Position numbers and translations under genes: made by a program. A model generated the notes under the pieces. The model was given only the letters and a program-made list of their open reading frames with translations, made no database searches and had not been told where the DNA came from. From assembly GCF_900890705.1 (NCBI RefSeq), contig NZ_CAAHFH010000002.1, positions 2,427,458 through 2,491,457 on the forward strand: DNA of 64,000 nt. Direction: 5' to 3'. Every line of letters begins with the position of its first letter. The first letter of the stretch is position 1. Positions 1-8,412 of the stretch are shown here, one piece after another. The stretch is from Pontiella sulfatireligans. GTDB taxonomy: Bacteria; Verrucomicrobiota; Kiritimatiellia; Kiritimatiellales; Pontiellaceae.

Positions 1-958
1 TTCGTGGCAGTTTCACATAGTCCACCAGCTCGTCCGGCGTCATGCCTTGGTTCATGCCTTCGATGGTTTTTTTGAAGACGAATCGGATGGCATCGCGGTA
101 ATTGGTGAGCATTTCAGTGACGAGTTTCTTTTCGAGAATCGGGCGGGTGTGGCCGGGTACGAGCTTATCGGGATTTTCCTGCAGCATTTGGTCAACGCTG
201 TCCGCCCATGCCTGCACATCGCGATAGGCCGATCCGCGGATGGGATAGAGGTTCGGCCACGACTTGTAAAAGTTGTCGCCCGAAAAGAGCACGCGTTGCT
301 CGGGATACCAGACATAGAGCGCGTCCTTGGTTTCGCCGTTGAGCGAGACGAGGTCGATTTTGATCCCGGCATATTCAATGGTTTTGCGCGCTTCTGTCAG
401 GTGTTTGTTCGGTTGCACGGATTTGTCGGCTCCGAAGACCGCGCCGCCGCGCTTGGGATAGTAGGCCTGAGCCACGCCATTGTTGATGCGCTTTTCCGGC
501 GGGAGCAGGAAGCCGCCCTGCCGGGCGCCGCGCTTGCGGTTAATTGTCAGGCCTGCCGATTCGAAGGCATGCCCCTCATCCCCGAAATTTCCGCGCGCCC
601 AAATGTCGGGCGATCCCTCCGCTGCAAAGACGGGCAGCCCGCCGGTGTGGTCGCCGTGCCCGTGGGTCAGAATGATGGCCTTGATCGGCAGGGCGGTGAT
701 TTTCCGGAACTCGGCCAGCACGCCCTGGGCGGAAATGGTATCCAGTCCGGTATCGACGATCACGAGGCCGTCGTCGCCGACAATCATGGAAACGGGTTGT
801 ACGGAGTAGCCCGTGGCGGTGTAGACGTTGCCGGCCACCTGCACGACATCTTTGCGAAATTCCGCCGTACGCTTTTTCAAAACCGCGGTTTCGGAAGTTT
901 CCGCACCTGAAATGGAAGCGATAATGCAGAGTGCTGTTGCTGTCAGTATGGTTTTCAT
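1..958 (-). CDS. Secreted alkylsulfatase-type metallo-beta-lactamase hydrolase (3' end outside window)
   Basis: Read on the minus strand from ATG 958, preceded by an AAGGAG ribosome site. The protein opens with a Sec signal peptide (MKTILTATALCIIASISGA). About residue 85 is THGHGDHTGG, the zinc-binding HxHxDH motif of metallo-beta-lactamase folds. Further on come a buried GDN and PGHTRP (the later zinc ligands) and the segment GMNQGMTPDELVDYVKLP, typical of the SdsA/BDS1 alkylsulfatase family, where it starts the dimerisation region. The family hydrolyses alkyl sulfate esters in the periplasm. The C-terminal part, including any SCP2-like domain, lies beyond base 1. It follows the MarR gene by 52 bp on the same strand, so the two are probably co-transcribed. 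The substrate is not provable from sequence. Confidence 0.8.
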   Translation of the reverse strand, partial: MKTILTATALCIIASISGAETSETAVLKKRTAEFRKDVVQVAGNVYTATGYSVQPVSMIVGDDGLVIVDTGLDTISAQGVLAEFRKITALPIKAIILTHGHGDHTGGLPVFAAEGSPDIWARGNFGDEGHAFESAGLTINRKRGARQGGFLLPPEKRINNGVAQAYYPKRGGAVFGADKSVQPNKHLTEARKTIEYAGIKIDLVSLNGETKDALYVWYPEQRVLFSGDNFYKSWPNLYPIRGSAYRDVQAWADSVDQMLQENPDKLVPGHTRPILEKKLVTEMLTNYRDAIRFVFKKTIEGMNQGMTPDELVDYVKLPR

Positions 959-1010
959 TTTCAATTCTCCTTGTTTAATGCTCGTGATCAAATAATGCGG
1001 TTGAATTTTT

Positions 1011-1460
1011 TTACATGGGCTGAAGGTTTCCTTCGATCTGCGTCAGCAATTCCACCAGACTATCTTTTTGCTCAACCGCCATATTTCCATAGAGCCGTGC
1101 GATCAGCTTTTTAGAGATCTGTTTAAAGGGCGGTTTGAGGGAACAGCCTTTTTCTGTGAGCTTGACCAATACGACGCGACCGTCTTCCGGGGAGGGGAGT
1201 TTTTCAACATAGCCGTATTGTTCCAGCGTATGGATCATTCCCGTGACGGTCGATTTTACACGGCCGATCCGTTCGACGATCTCTTTCATCGGGACGGGTG
1301 CATCCTGCTGGAAAAGGAAATTCAGAATGGATCCGTGGGCAGGGAGGATGCCTTCAATCGCCACATTCCGCAGCTCCAGCTCGATAAAGAGGTTGGACAA
1401 TTCGCGGATGCGTGCGATCTGTCCGATGATCCCCTGGGTATTGGGTGGGTTCGTTGTCAT
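1011..1460 (-). CDS. MarR-family transcriptional regulator
   Basis: About 149 residues, the usual MarR length. The winged helix is seen as PMKEIVERIGRVKSTVTGMI (recognition helix), then LEQYGYVEKLPSPEDGRVVL, the wing with the family's D-x-R. Helices at both ends would form the dimer interface. ATG 1460 is preferred; an in-frame GTG at 1466 adds two residues, and no strong ribosome site separates them. It lies directly upstream of the alkylsulfatase-type gene on the same strand, so it is the likely repressor of that pair. A palindrome next to a TATATA-like -10 lies just upstream. The ligand is unknown. Confidence 0.85.
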   Translation of the reverse strand: MTTNPPNTQGIIGQIARIRELSNLFIELELRNVAIEGILPAHGSILNFLFQQDAPVPMKEIVERIGRVKSTVTGMIHTLEQYGYVEKLPSPEDGRVVLVKLTEKGCSLKPPFKQISKKLIARLYGNMAVEQKDSLVELLTQIEGNLQPM

Positions 1461-1473
1461 GAACACTTATATA

Positions 1474-1487
1474 GTTCGGCCACGAAC
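1474..1487. promoter_or_regulatory. Candidate MarR operator
   Basis: GTTCG-GCCA-CGAAC is a perfect 5-bp inverted repeat adjoining the AT-rich TATATA segment (about 1468-1473) upstream of the marR start. The position suits an autoregulatory operator. This is inferred from position and symmetry only. Confidence 0.35.
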
Positions 1488-1526
1488 AAACGTCAAAGAG
1501 TTATTTTTAGTAAATGATCCAGAGCG

Positions 1527-1910
1527 CTACGCGACGGGCAGGGCGGGGCGCACTTTGATGTTTTTTTCGCGCTTGATGGTAACGGTGCCGGGCTTGGCGC
1601 CGCGGGGCTTGCCGACATGCTTGGCTTTGGTGCAGTTGACGGAAACCGTTCCGGCATTGCGTGCCTTCGAGTGCCAGGCAGCAATGGCTGCTGCCTGTTT
1701 GACGGTGGCGTTGTCGGGCTTGTTGCCGTCGGGATGGCGCAGGATGACGTGGCTGCCGGGCATGCCGTGGACGTGGAACCACAGGTCGTTGGCCTTGGCG
1801 ACCTTCAAGCTCAGCAGGTCGTTGTCGGCGTCGGTCTTCCCGGCCAATGCCTCGAAGTCGCCGGGAAGTTCGTAGCGCCAAAAATCAGGTTGAATGATTC
1901 GGTCTTTCAT
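1527..1910 (-). CDS. Stand-alone NFACT-R (DUF814) RNA-binding domain protein
   Basis: 127 residues that consist almost only of the NFACT-R domain, the C-terminal RNA-binding module of RqcH/NEMF/Fbp proteins. Visible hallmarks are NDLLSLKVAKANDLWFHV, then the core GMPGSHVILR, and a basic tail (KAKHVGKPRGAKPGTVTIKR) expected to touch tRNA or rRNA. The NFACT-N and coiled-coil parts of full RqcH are absent, and no remnant of them lies beside it. Single-domain NFACT-R proteins are known in several bacterial phyla and are presumed to bind tRNA or ribosomes. A role in ribosome rescue is inference. Confidence 0.85.
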   Translation of the reverse strand: MKDRIIQPDFWRYELPGDFEALAGKTDADNDLLSLKVAKANDLWFHVHGMPGSHVILRHPDGNKPDNATVKQAAAIAAWHSKARNAGTVSVNCTKAKHVGKPRGAKPGTVTIKREKNIKVRPALPVA

Positions 1911-1924
1911 CGCGATGGGTATTT

Positions 1925-2003
1925 GTTAATGGTTAATCGTTATGTAGGGTTTCTGTCGAACGGAGATAGAACGTACAGGGTAATCCGACCATTAACCAAT
2001 AAC
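1925..2003. repeat. Imperfect inverted repeat of 13 bp arms
   Basis: GTTAATGGTTAAT at 1925-1937 is complementary at 12 of 13 positions to ATTAACCAATAAC at 1991-2003. The pair brackets about 53 bp between the NFACT-R gene and a cyclotransferase remnant. It could be the scar of a lost element or a hairpin; no ORF lies inside. Confidence 0.4.
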
Positions 2004-2018
2004 TATTAACTGATAACC

Positions 2019-2201
2019 ATGAGCGAGGTGAAAAACCTATTTACTTACGGAACCTTGATGTGGCTGGAAGAGCTGGAGTCGGTGATGGGGCGACGGCTCG
2101 CCGGCGAGCCGGCCTTGCTTGCTGACTTGCATCGGCAATCCGTTATCAGTATAAACCCCGCTTGTTTTCTGCTGATTGGAAGTCGGCGAAAAGGTTTGTA
2201 G
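2019..2201 (+). pseudogene. Gamma-glutamylcyclotransferase-like (AIG2 fold) remnant
   Basis: The first 42 residues (MSEVKNLFTYGTLMW, then GRRLAGEPALLADLHRQSV) match the start of the GGCT/AIG2 family, whose YGTL motif binds the substrate. Full members are about 120-160 residues. Here the reading frame runs into unrelated sequence after about residue 42 and stops at 60, before the catalytic glutamate region. The break lies just before a short hairpin (CCGCCT/AGGCGG) and the alaS leader, so a deletion or insertion has probably removed the rest. It is unlikely to make a functional enzyme. Confidence 0.6.
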
Positions 2202-2203
2202 TC

Positions 2204-2217
2204 CCGCCTTTAGGCGG
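2204..2217. repeat. REP-like hairpin CCGCCT-TT-AGGCGG
   Basis: A perfect 6-bp-arm hairpin at the junction between the truncated cyclotransferase gene and alaS. It resembles short dispersed palindromes. The window also encodes a REP-type transposase at 15848-16867, but no second copy was noticed here. Confidence 0.35.
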
Positions 2218-2233
2218 AATGAGGAAGATCGCT

Positions 2234-4870
2234 ATGACATCAAAAGAAATTCGCCAATCGTTTTTCGATTTTTTTGAATCGAAGCAGCACACCATTGTAA
2301 AATCGGGCAGCCTGCTCCCCGACGCGCCGAATCTGCTGTTCACCAACGCCGGCATGAACCAGTTTGTGCCGATCTTCCTCGGCCAGGCCAACTGCCCCTA
2401 CACGCCGGGCCGCGCCGCCGACACCCAGAAGTGCATCCGCGCCGGGGGCAAGCACAACGACCTCGAGGACGTAGGCGCCGATACCTACCATCACACCTTT
2501 TTCGAAATGCTCGGCAACTGGTCGTTTGGCGACTACTTCAAAAAAGAGGCCATCGACTGGGCCTGGGAGCTGATCACCGATGTCTGGGGCTTTCCGAAAG
2601 AGCGCCTCTACGCCACCTACTTCGGCGGCGACGAAAAGTCGGAGGCCGACCTCGAAGCCAAAGAGTTCTGGCTCCGCTATCTGCCGGCCGAGCAGGTCGT
2701 GCCCGGCAACCGCAAAGACAACTTCTGGCAGATGGGCGACACCGGCCCCTGCGGCCCCTGCTCCGAGTTGCATGTCGATCTCACCCCCGAAGGAAACTGC
2801 GGCCCCGGAATGGTGAATGCCGACAGCGCCGACTGCATCGAAATCTGGAACCTCGTCTTCATCCAGTTCAACGCCAATGCCGACGGCACCTTCGCGCCGC
2901 TTCCGGCCAAGCACGTCGATACCGGCATGGGCTTCGAACGCGCCTGCTCGATCATCCAGTGTACCAAGAACTTTACCGATTTTTCCGGAGTCATCTCCAA
3001 CTACGAAACCGACGTGTTCTCGCCGATCTTCCGAACATTGGAAGAAATGAGCGGCAAAACCTACGGCAGCGCCATGACCGATCCGGTTGATATTGCTTTC
3101 CGCGTCATCGCCGACCACATCCGCTGCCTGGCTTTCTCGATTGCCGACGGCATCATTCCGTCCAACGAAGGCCGCGGCTACGTGCTGCGCCGCATCCTGC
3201 GCCGTGCGGTCCGCACCGGGCGCATTCTCGGCTTCAAGGATCCCTTCTTCTACAAGCTCACCGACATTATCGCCGAAACCTACGGCGACGTCTTTCCCGA
3301 GCTGCGCAACAACCAAGACCGCGTAAAGAAAATCCTCAAAGCAGAAGAAGACTCCTTCAACCGCACCCTCGACCGCGGCATTGTGCTGTTCGATCAAGTG
3401 GCTTCCGGCCTGACCGGAAAGACGTTCCCGGCCGAGGACGCGTTCAAGCTGTACGACACCTTCGGCTTCCCGCTCGACCTCACCGAAGTGATGGCGCGCG
3501 AGCGCGGCATTGCCGTCGATGCCGAAGGCTTCGAAAAGCTGATGAACGAGCAGCGCAAGCAGGCCCGCGCGGACCACGCCAACAAAAAGTCGGTCGTACT
3601 CGTCGAAGACGAAAACCTCGACGTGGATGCCTCCGAGTTTGTCGGCTATGAATTCACCAAGTGCGAAACCGAGATTGTTGAAGTGCTCGAATCCGGCGCG
3701 ATTATGCTGAAGGAAACCCCGTTCTATCCCGAGTCCGGCGGACAGCAGGGCGACCACGGCGAAATCAAAGGCAACGACTTCGGCTTCAAGGTAACCGACA
3801 CGCAGAAGACTCCGGACGGCATTATCCTGCACATCGGCGAAATGACCTTTGGCGCGGCGAAAAAGGGCGAACCGGTTTTGGCTTCAGTCGACCGCTACCG
3901 CCGCGGCCAAATCCGCCGCAACCATACCTCGACCCATCTGCTCAACGCCGCGCTGCGCGAAGTGGTCGATGGCTCGATCAAGCAGGCCGGCTCGATGGTG
4001 GCATCCGACTATCTTCGCTTCGACTTTAACTATTTCGAGGCCATCAAGCCCGAGCAGCTCCGAAAAATCGAGCAGGTGGTCAACCACCAGATCCTGCGGA
4101 ACACGCCGCTCGAAACCCTCGAAATGTCGCTGGCCGACGTGCAGAAGTCCGGCGACATCCAAGCCGTATTCGACGATAAGTATGGCGAAACCGTCCGCGT
4201 CGTCAACGTAGGCAATTTCAGCAAGGAACTCTGCGGTGGCACCCATGTGGAAGCCACCGGCGATATCGGCCAGTTCCGCATTGTTTCCGAATCGTCCGTT
4301 GCTGCCGGCGTCCGGCGCATCGAAGCCGTAACCGGAATGGAAGCATTGGCATGGACGGCCGAAGAGCACGAGCTGCTCTCGAACATCAGCCAGAGCCTCA
4401 GCGTCAAGCCGGCCGATCTGCCCGAGCGCATCAAAGCGATGGCCGAGCAGGCCAAGGCCGCTGAAAAGCAACTCAAAGAACTGCAAATGAAGGCTGCGGT
4501 TTCTAATGTCGACGGTCTGGCCGATCAGGTTGAACAGGTTGCTGGCTTTCAGATCCTAGCGGCGGATCTCGGCGAAATGCCGATGGATGCGCTTCGTCAG
4601 GTGCTCGACCGTCTGCGCCAGAAAATTGAAAGCGCCGTCATTGTGCTTGGTAGCGCTAGCGAAGGGAAGGCCTGCCTCGCAGCCAGTGTCTCCGATGACC
4701 TCGTAGCCAAAGGCGTTCACGCCGGCAAACTTATCGGCGCGGTCGCAAAAATCGCCGGCGGCGGCGGAGGAGGGAAACCCGACAAAGCACAGGCCGGCGG
4801 CAAAGACGGAACAAAGGTCGCCGAAGCCATCGCAGCGGTGACCGGCATCCTCAACGAGATGCACGGCTGA
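2234..4870 (+). CDS. alaS: Alanyl-tRNA synthetase
   Basis: 878 residues, the usual length. ATG 2234 is chosen because the protein then begins MTSKEIRQSFFDFF as in the family, with GAGGA eight bases upstream; the open frame extends further without homology. The catalytic domain shows FTNAGMNQF and HHTFFEMLGNWSFGDYF. The editing domain has the zinc motif RNHTSTHLL and later CGGTHVEATGDIG. The C-terminal Ala-rich part ends with a GGGGGGKPDKAQAGG segment typical of the DHHA1 domain. The enzyme charges tRNA-Ala in the cytoplasm and clears mischarged Ser and Gly. Its stop overlaps the creB start by one base, so the translation of the two is probably linked. Confidence 0.97.
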   Translation: MTSKEIRQSFFDFFESKQHTIVKSGSLLPDAPNLLFTNAGMNQFVPIFLGQANCPYTPGRAADTQKCIRAGGKHNDLEDVGADTYHHTFFEMLGNWSFGDYFKKEAIDWAWELITDVWGFPKERLYATYFGGDEKSEADLEAKEFWLRYLPAEQVVPGNRKDNFWQMGDTGPCGPCSELHVDLTPEGNCGPGMVNADSADCIEIWNLVFIQFNANADGTFAPLPAKHVDTGMGFERACSIIQCTKNFTDFSGVISNYETDVFSPIFRTLEEMSGKTYGSAMTDPVDIAFRVIADHIRCLAFSIADGIIPSNEGRGYVLRRILRRAVRTGRILGFKDPFFYKLTDIIAETYGDVFPELRNNQDRVKKILKAEEDSFNRTLDRGIVLFDQVASGLTGKTFPAEDAFKLYDTFGFPLDLTEVMARERGIAVDAEGFEKLMNEQRKQARADHANKKSVVLVEDENLDVDASEFVGYEFTKCETEIVEVLESGAIMLKETPFYPESGGQQGDHGEIKGNDFGFKVTDTQKTPDGIILHIGEMTFGAAKKGEPVLASVDRYRRGQIRRNHTSTHLLNAALREVVDGSIKQAGSMVASDYLRFDFNYFEAIKPEQLRKIEQVVNHQILRNTPLETLEMSLADVQKSGDIQAVFDDKYGETVRVVNVGNFSKELCGGTHVEATGDIGQFRIVSESSVAAGVRRIEAVTGMEALAWTAEEHELLSNISQSLSVKPADLPERIKAMAEQAKAAEKQLKELQMKAAVSNVDGLADQVEQVAGFQILAADLGEMPMDALRQVLDRLRQKIESAVIVLGSASEGKACLAASVSDDLVAKGVHAGKLIGAVAKIAGGGGGGKPDKAQAGGKDGTKVAEAIAAVTGILNEMHG

Positions 4871-5565
4871 TGAACCTCCCGGCGGGCCAGAAGACCATCC
4901 TGATTATCGAGGACGAGCCGGCGATCGCAGACAACATCGCCTTTGCGGTGAGCACGGAAAGCATGGTGCCGGTGGTCGTTGGAACCGCCGGTGAAGTGCA
5001 GGATATTCTTGATACTCGCTCGGTCGATCTAATCGTGCTTGATGTCGGCCTGCCGGATGCCAATGGGTTCGATGTCTGCCGCCGCATCCGGGCGACCTCC
5101 AACGTTCCCATCATTTTCCTGACCGCCCGCCAGGAAGAGGTTGATCGTATTGTCGGGCTGGAGCTCGGTGCCGACGACTACGTTACAAAGCCGTTCAGCC
5201 CGCGCGAACTGACCGCACGGATCCGCGCCGTTCTGCGACGCACGGGCGGCACGGAGCCAAAGCCCGGAGCTACGCCGCTTTTTTCCATCGATCAAACCCG
5301 CAAAACCATATTCTACGAAGGCCGCCCGCTCGATCTGGCGCGCTACGAGTTCCGTATGCTCGAACTGCTGATCGGCCATCCCGGCCAGGTCTTTTCGCGC
5401 GACCAGCTAATGACCCACGCGTGGGAGGAGCCGGACGCCAGCTGCGACCGCACGGTTGATACGCACATCAAAACGCTGCGCGCCAAGCTGCGGCAGATCG
5501 ATCCAGAGTCCGACTGCCTCCAGACGCGCCGTGGCTGGGGCTACTGCCTGAAGGTCGACCGGTGA
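4870..5565 (+). CDS. creB: CreB-type OmpR-family response regulator
   Basis: 231 residues: receiver domain at about 10-125 (IIEDEPAIADN acid pocket, phospho-acceptor Asp58 in LIVLDVGLPDANG, switch Thr in IFLTAR, Lys in YVTKPFSPREL), then an OmpR-type winged helix at 140-230 (SRDQLMTHAWEEPDASCDRTVDTHIKTLRAKL). It overlaps alaS by one base and the following sensor kinase by four (GTGA). The CreB identity rests on the downstream order creC-creD and on CreB-type half-sites (TTCAC-N6-TTCAC) found upstream of creD. In enterobacteria CreBC responds to carbon source and cell-wall stress; here the visible target is the creD-sortase operon. Confidence 0.88.
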   Translation: MNLPAGQKTILIIEDEPAIADNIAFAVSTESMVPVVVGTAGEVQDILDTRSVDLIVLDVGLPDANGFDVCRRIRATSNVPIIFLTARQEEVDRIVGLELGADDYVTKPFSPRELTARIRAVLRRTGGTEPKPGATPLFSIDQTRKTIFYEGRPLDLARYEFRMLELLIGHPGQVFSRDQLMTHAWEEPDASCDRTVDTHIKTLRAKLRQIDPESDCLQTRRGWGYCLKVDR

Positions 5566-6992
5566 AGATCCGAAACCGCCTGTTTATCACCGCCGCCCTG
5601 CTGATGTCGATCGGGGTGTACTGGCTGGTCGACTGGATTGTGCAGGACGTGCGGCTGCATTATTTCATCACGATGGAGGAATCGCTGGTGGACACGTCGG
5701 TGATTCTGGCCGCCCAGATCGCGCAGCAGACCGACGGACGCGGCATTCACATCGATCCGACTTTCGGCAAGTCGATCTCCGAAGCCGTGGCGCGGACGCT
5801 GGATGCGCAGATTTACGGATTCACGAAGACGAACATGAATCTACGCGTCGTGGTGGTGGATCGGGAACGACGGGTGCTCTACGACTCGCGTGGAAGCGAT
5901 GCCGAAGGAACGCAATACGAGTGGCGCGACACCCGCCTGGCGCTGCAAGGGAAATACGGCGCGCGTGCAAGCTACGAGGAAGCGGGCGTGCCGGACAGTT
6001 TCCACTTCTACGTGGCGGCGCCGGTGTGGGTCGATGGTGAAATCGCGGGCGCGGTATCAGTCGGCAAGCCCGTCAGCAGCATTACGCCGTTCATGCGGCA
6101 GGCCCGCGTGCGCTTGGTCGTCTCGTCGCTCATCGCATTCACCGCGATCCTGCTGTTGCTCATTCCCGTTTCGCTGTGGATCATCCATCCCATCCGGATC
6201 TTGACCGATTACGCCCGCAACATACGCGACGGCCGCAAGGTTACCCGCCCGGTGCTGGGCCATGGCGGCGAAATGAGCGAACTCGCCAATGCCTTTGAGG
6301 AAATGCGCGATGCGCTCGAAGGCAAGCAGTACGTCGAAGAATATGTCCAGTCGCTGACGCACGAAATGAAGAGCCCGCTCGCCGCCATCCAGGGGGCGGC
6401 GGAGCTGCTCGATGAAGACATGACTCCGGAGCAGCGCGCCCTCTTTCTTCAGAATATCCGCAACGAATCGAAGCGCATGCACGGGCTGGTCGATCGCATG
6501 CTGGCGCTGGCCTCCATTGAAAAACGCAAAGGGCTGGTGCGGGCCGAACCGGTCGATGTTCAGGGTCTGCTCGACGATGTGGCGGGCGGCCTCGCGCCGG
6601 TGCTGCAGGCCAAGGGCATCACGCTCCGCCGCTCCGTGGTGCCGGGGCTGGAGTTGTATGGCGAATATTTCCTGCTGCGGCAGGCCGTCATGAACCTGAC
6701 GCAGAACGCCGTCGATTTTTCGGAGTGCGGCGGTGTGATTGAACTCCATGCCGAAACGGCCGGAACCGAAATCCGCATCGCTGTTTGCGACGAAGGTACG
6801 GGCATTCCCGAGTATGCGCTGGACCGGATCTTCGACCGCTTCTATTCCCTGTCGCGCCCGGAGTCCGGCAAGAAGAGTTCCGGGCTCGGCCTCAACTTTG
6901 TGCGGCAGATCGCCCGCCTGCACGGCGGCGACGTCGTGCTGGCCAACCGCCCGTCGGGTGGCGTGGAAGCGACGCTCTCTTTTCCCGTCTGA
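5562..6992 (+). CDS. creC: CreC-type sensor histidine kinase
   Basis: 476 residues starting from a GTG that overlaps the creB stop. A first membrane helix spans about residues 8-28, a periplasmic sensor about 30-185, and a second helix about 188-212. A HAMP segment (IHPIRILTDYARNIRDG) follows. The dimerisation motif SLTHEMKSPLAAIQGAAEL carries His267. The ATPase domain shows N (LTQNAVDF), G1 (DEGTGIP) and G2 (SSGLGLNFVRQIA) boxes. The sequence around the His box closely follows enterobacterial CreC. It phosphorylates CreB from the inner membrane. The signal here is unknown; the periplasmic domain includes a PAS/Cache-like segment ending in GEIAGAVSVGKPV. Confidence 0.9.
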   Translation: MKIRNRLFITAALLMSIGVYWLVDWIVQDVRLHYFITMEESLVDTSVILAAQIAQQTDGRGIHIDPTFGKSISEAVARTLDAQIYGFTKTNMNLRVVVVDRERRVLYDSRGSDAEGTQYEWRDTRLALQGKYGARASYEEAGVPDSFHFYVAAPVWVDGEIAGAVSVGKPVSSITPFMRQARVRLVVSSLIAFTAILLLLIPVSLWIIHPIRILTDYARNIRDGRKVTRPVLGHGGEMSELANAFEEMRDALEGKQYVEEYVQSLTHEMKSPLAAIQGAAELLDEDMTPEQRALFLQNIRNESKRMHGLVDRMLALASIEKRKGLVRAEPVDVQGLLDDVAGGLAPVLQAKGITLRRSVVPGLELYGEYFLLRQAVMNLTQNAVDFSECGGVIELHAETAGTEIRIAVCDEGTGIPEYALDRIFDRFYSLSRPESGKKSSGLGLNFVRQIARLHGGDVVLANRPSGGVEATLSFPV

Positions 6993-6998
6993 GCCGTT

Positions 6999-7036
6999 TT
7001 CACCTCCATTTCACATAGACTTCATACCCGTTTCAT
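6999..7036 (+). promoter_or_regulatory. Four CreB half-sites (cre-tag) upstream of creD
   Basis: TTCAC, TTCAC, TTCAT and TTCAT begin at 6999, 7010, 7021 and 7032, an exact 11-bp period. The first pair matches the enterobacterial cre-tag TTCAC-N6-TTCAC. The last repeat overlaps a -35-like TTTCAT (7031-7036), 17 bp before TAGAAA (7054-7059), the arrangement of an OmpR-class activator. The site begins just after the creC stop. It is strong evidence that CreB drives creD and the sortase genes. Confidence 0.8.
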
Positions 7037-7074
7037 CTGCGTGTTCCACCTTGTAGAAAACAAAGGAGAAACAC

Positions 7075-8412
7075 ATGCAATTGAAGATGGGGTTGAAGTT
7101 GTTGGTGCTCGGGGCGGTTTCGGTTTTACTGCTGATCGCGTTGTCGTCGATCGCGGGAATTACGCGGGAGCGGAAGAACCGGCAGCGCGAGGTTCAGCAG
7201 GGGATCGCCGAGAGTTATGCCGGCCGTCAGCAGCTCGTTGGCCCGGTCTTTGCGCTGGAATACCGCGAACGCTGGATGGCGCGGCTGTACAACAATGAAA
7301 AGAACACCTGGTACGAAAAGGAGATGGTCGCGCTGCGGTCCGCAATGGTCTATCCCGAGCGGCTGGAGTATGGCGGATCGCTGAAGGTGCAGGAGCGCTA
7401 TCGCGGCATTTTCAAGGCAAACGTGTACCAGAGCAACGGCCGCATCGCCGGCTCCGTCCGCTTCCCCGCGCTGGAGACGGTCGGAACCGAGCCCAACTCC
7501 ACCATCGAGCTGGTTTCCGCCAAGGCCTGCCTCATCGTCAGCGATCCGCGCGGCATCTCGCACGTGCCTGCGTTCGAATGGAGCGGCGACCCGCTTGAGA
7601 TCCAGCCGGGCAGTTCGCTTGCAATCAAGAGGTCGGGCATCCATGCCGCTCTTCCCGGGCCGGACGGACTGCCCGGCCGGTCGTTCGACTTCGCGCTGGA
7701 TCTGAAGATTCACGGCATGGGGCAGTTCAGCCTGGTTCCGATCGGGGCCGAAAATTGCATTCGGCTGGAATCGGCCTGGCCGCATCCGAGCTTCATAGGC
7801 GATTTTCTTGCAAATGACCGTACAGTTTCCGAGCAGGGTTTTGCCGCCGAATGGAACGTCAATAGCCTGGCCTGCTCGGCACAGCAGGCGATGTCCGCCG
7901 GGCAGCTTAAATCCATTCAGCAGCTGGGCGTTGATCTGATCGATCCGGTCAACACCTATCCGCTGACCGACCGCGCCTTGAAATATGGTTTCCTCTTTAT
8001 CTTCATCACCTTCGCCGCCTTCTTCCTGTTCGAACTGGTGAAGCAGCTGAAAATCCATCCGGTCCAGTACGGTTTTGTCGGGCTGGCGCAGGCGCTCTTT
8101 TTCCTCCTGCTGCTCAGCCTCTCGGAGCACATCGGATTTGGAATCTCTTATCTCGTTGCCAGCGCCGCCACCATCGGCGTCATTGCCGCCTACCTGTGCA
8201 GCGTGCTCAAAGGGGTCAAGCGCGGGCTGCTTTTCGGTGTGGTGCTGTCCGTTCTCTACGGCGCGCTCTATGGCCTGCTGCAATCGGAGGACCACGCGCT
8301 CGTCGCCGGCTCGACCCTGCTGTTCTGCCTGCTGACTCTGGTTATGATGTTCACCCGCAAGATCGATTGGTACGCGCTCGGCGCAAAACAAACAGAAGGA
8401 TCGGTACGATGA
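7075..8412 (+). CDS. creD: CreD-like inner-membrane protein
   Basis: 445 residues with AAAGGAG upstream. Layout is that of CreD: an N-terminal membrane helix (residues about 5-25), a large periplasmic domain (about 30-295) starting VQQGIAESYAGRQQLVGPVF, then five or six closely spaced helices (YGFLFIFITFAAFFLFELV; ALFFLLLLSLSEHIGFGISYLV; and more) and a short basic tail. In enterobacteria CreD is the most strongly CreB-induced gene and affects envelope integrity; its biochemical role is not known. Its stop overlaps the start of the VIT/VWA gene (ATGA), so the two are probably translationally coupled. Confidence 0.9.
   Translation: MQLKMGLKLLVLGAVSVLLLIALSSIAGITRERKNRQREVQQGIAESYAGRQQLVGPVFALEYRERWMARLYNNEKNTWYEKEMVALRSAMVYPERLEYGGSLKVQERYRGIFKANVYQSNGRIAGSVRFPALETVGTEPNSTIELVSAKACLIVSDPRGISHVPAFEWSGDPLEIQPGSSLAIKRSGIHAALPGPDGLPGRSFDFALDLKIHGMGQFSLVPIGAENCIRLESAWPHPSFIGDFLANDRTVSEQGFAAEWNVNSLACSAQQAMSAGQLKSIQQLGVDLIDPVNTYPLTDRALKYGFLFIFITFAAFFLFELVKQLKIHPVQYGFVGLAQALFFLLLLSLSEHIGFGISYLVASAATIGVIAAYLCSVLKGVKRGLLFGVVLSVLYGALYGLLQSEDHALVAGSTLLFCLLTLVMMFTRKIDWYALGAKQTEGSVR

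Noticed and set aside
47..910. 287-residue open frame on the plus strand opposite the alkylsulfatase gene
   Set aside because: The minus strand carries the signal peptide, HxHxDH motif and ribosome site; the plus frame has no recognisable motif and is a shadow of GC-rich coding DNA.
2240..3832. 530-residue open frame antisense to alaS
   Set aside because: Fully inside a well-conserved alaS on the other strand; composition is that of an antisense shadow. The same applies to long antisense frames over creC, creD, hrpB, hydrogenase and cytochrome genes.
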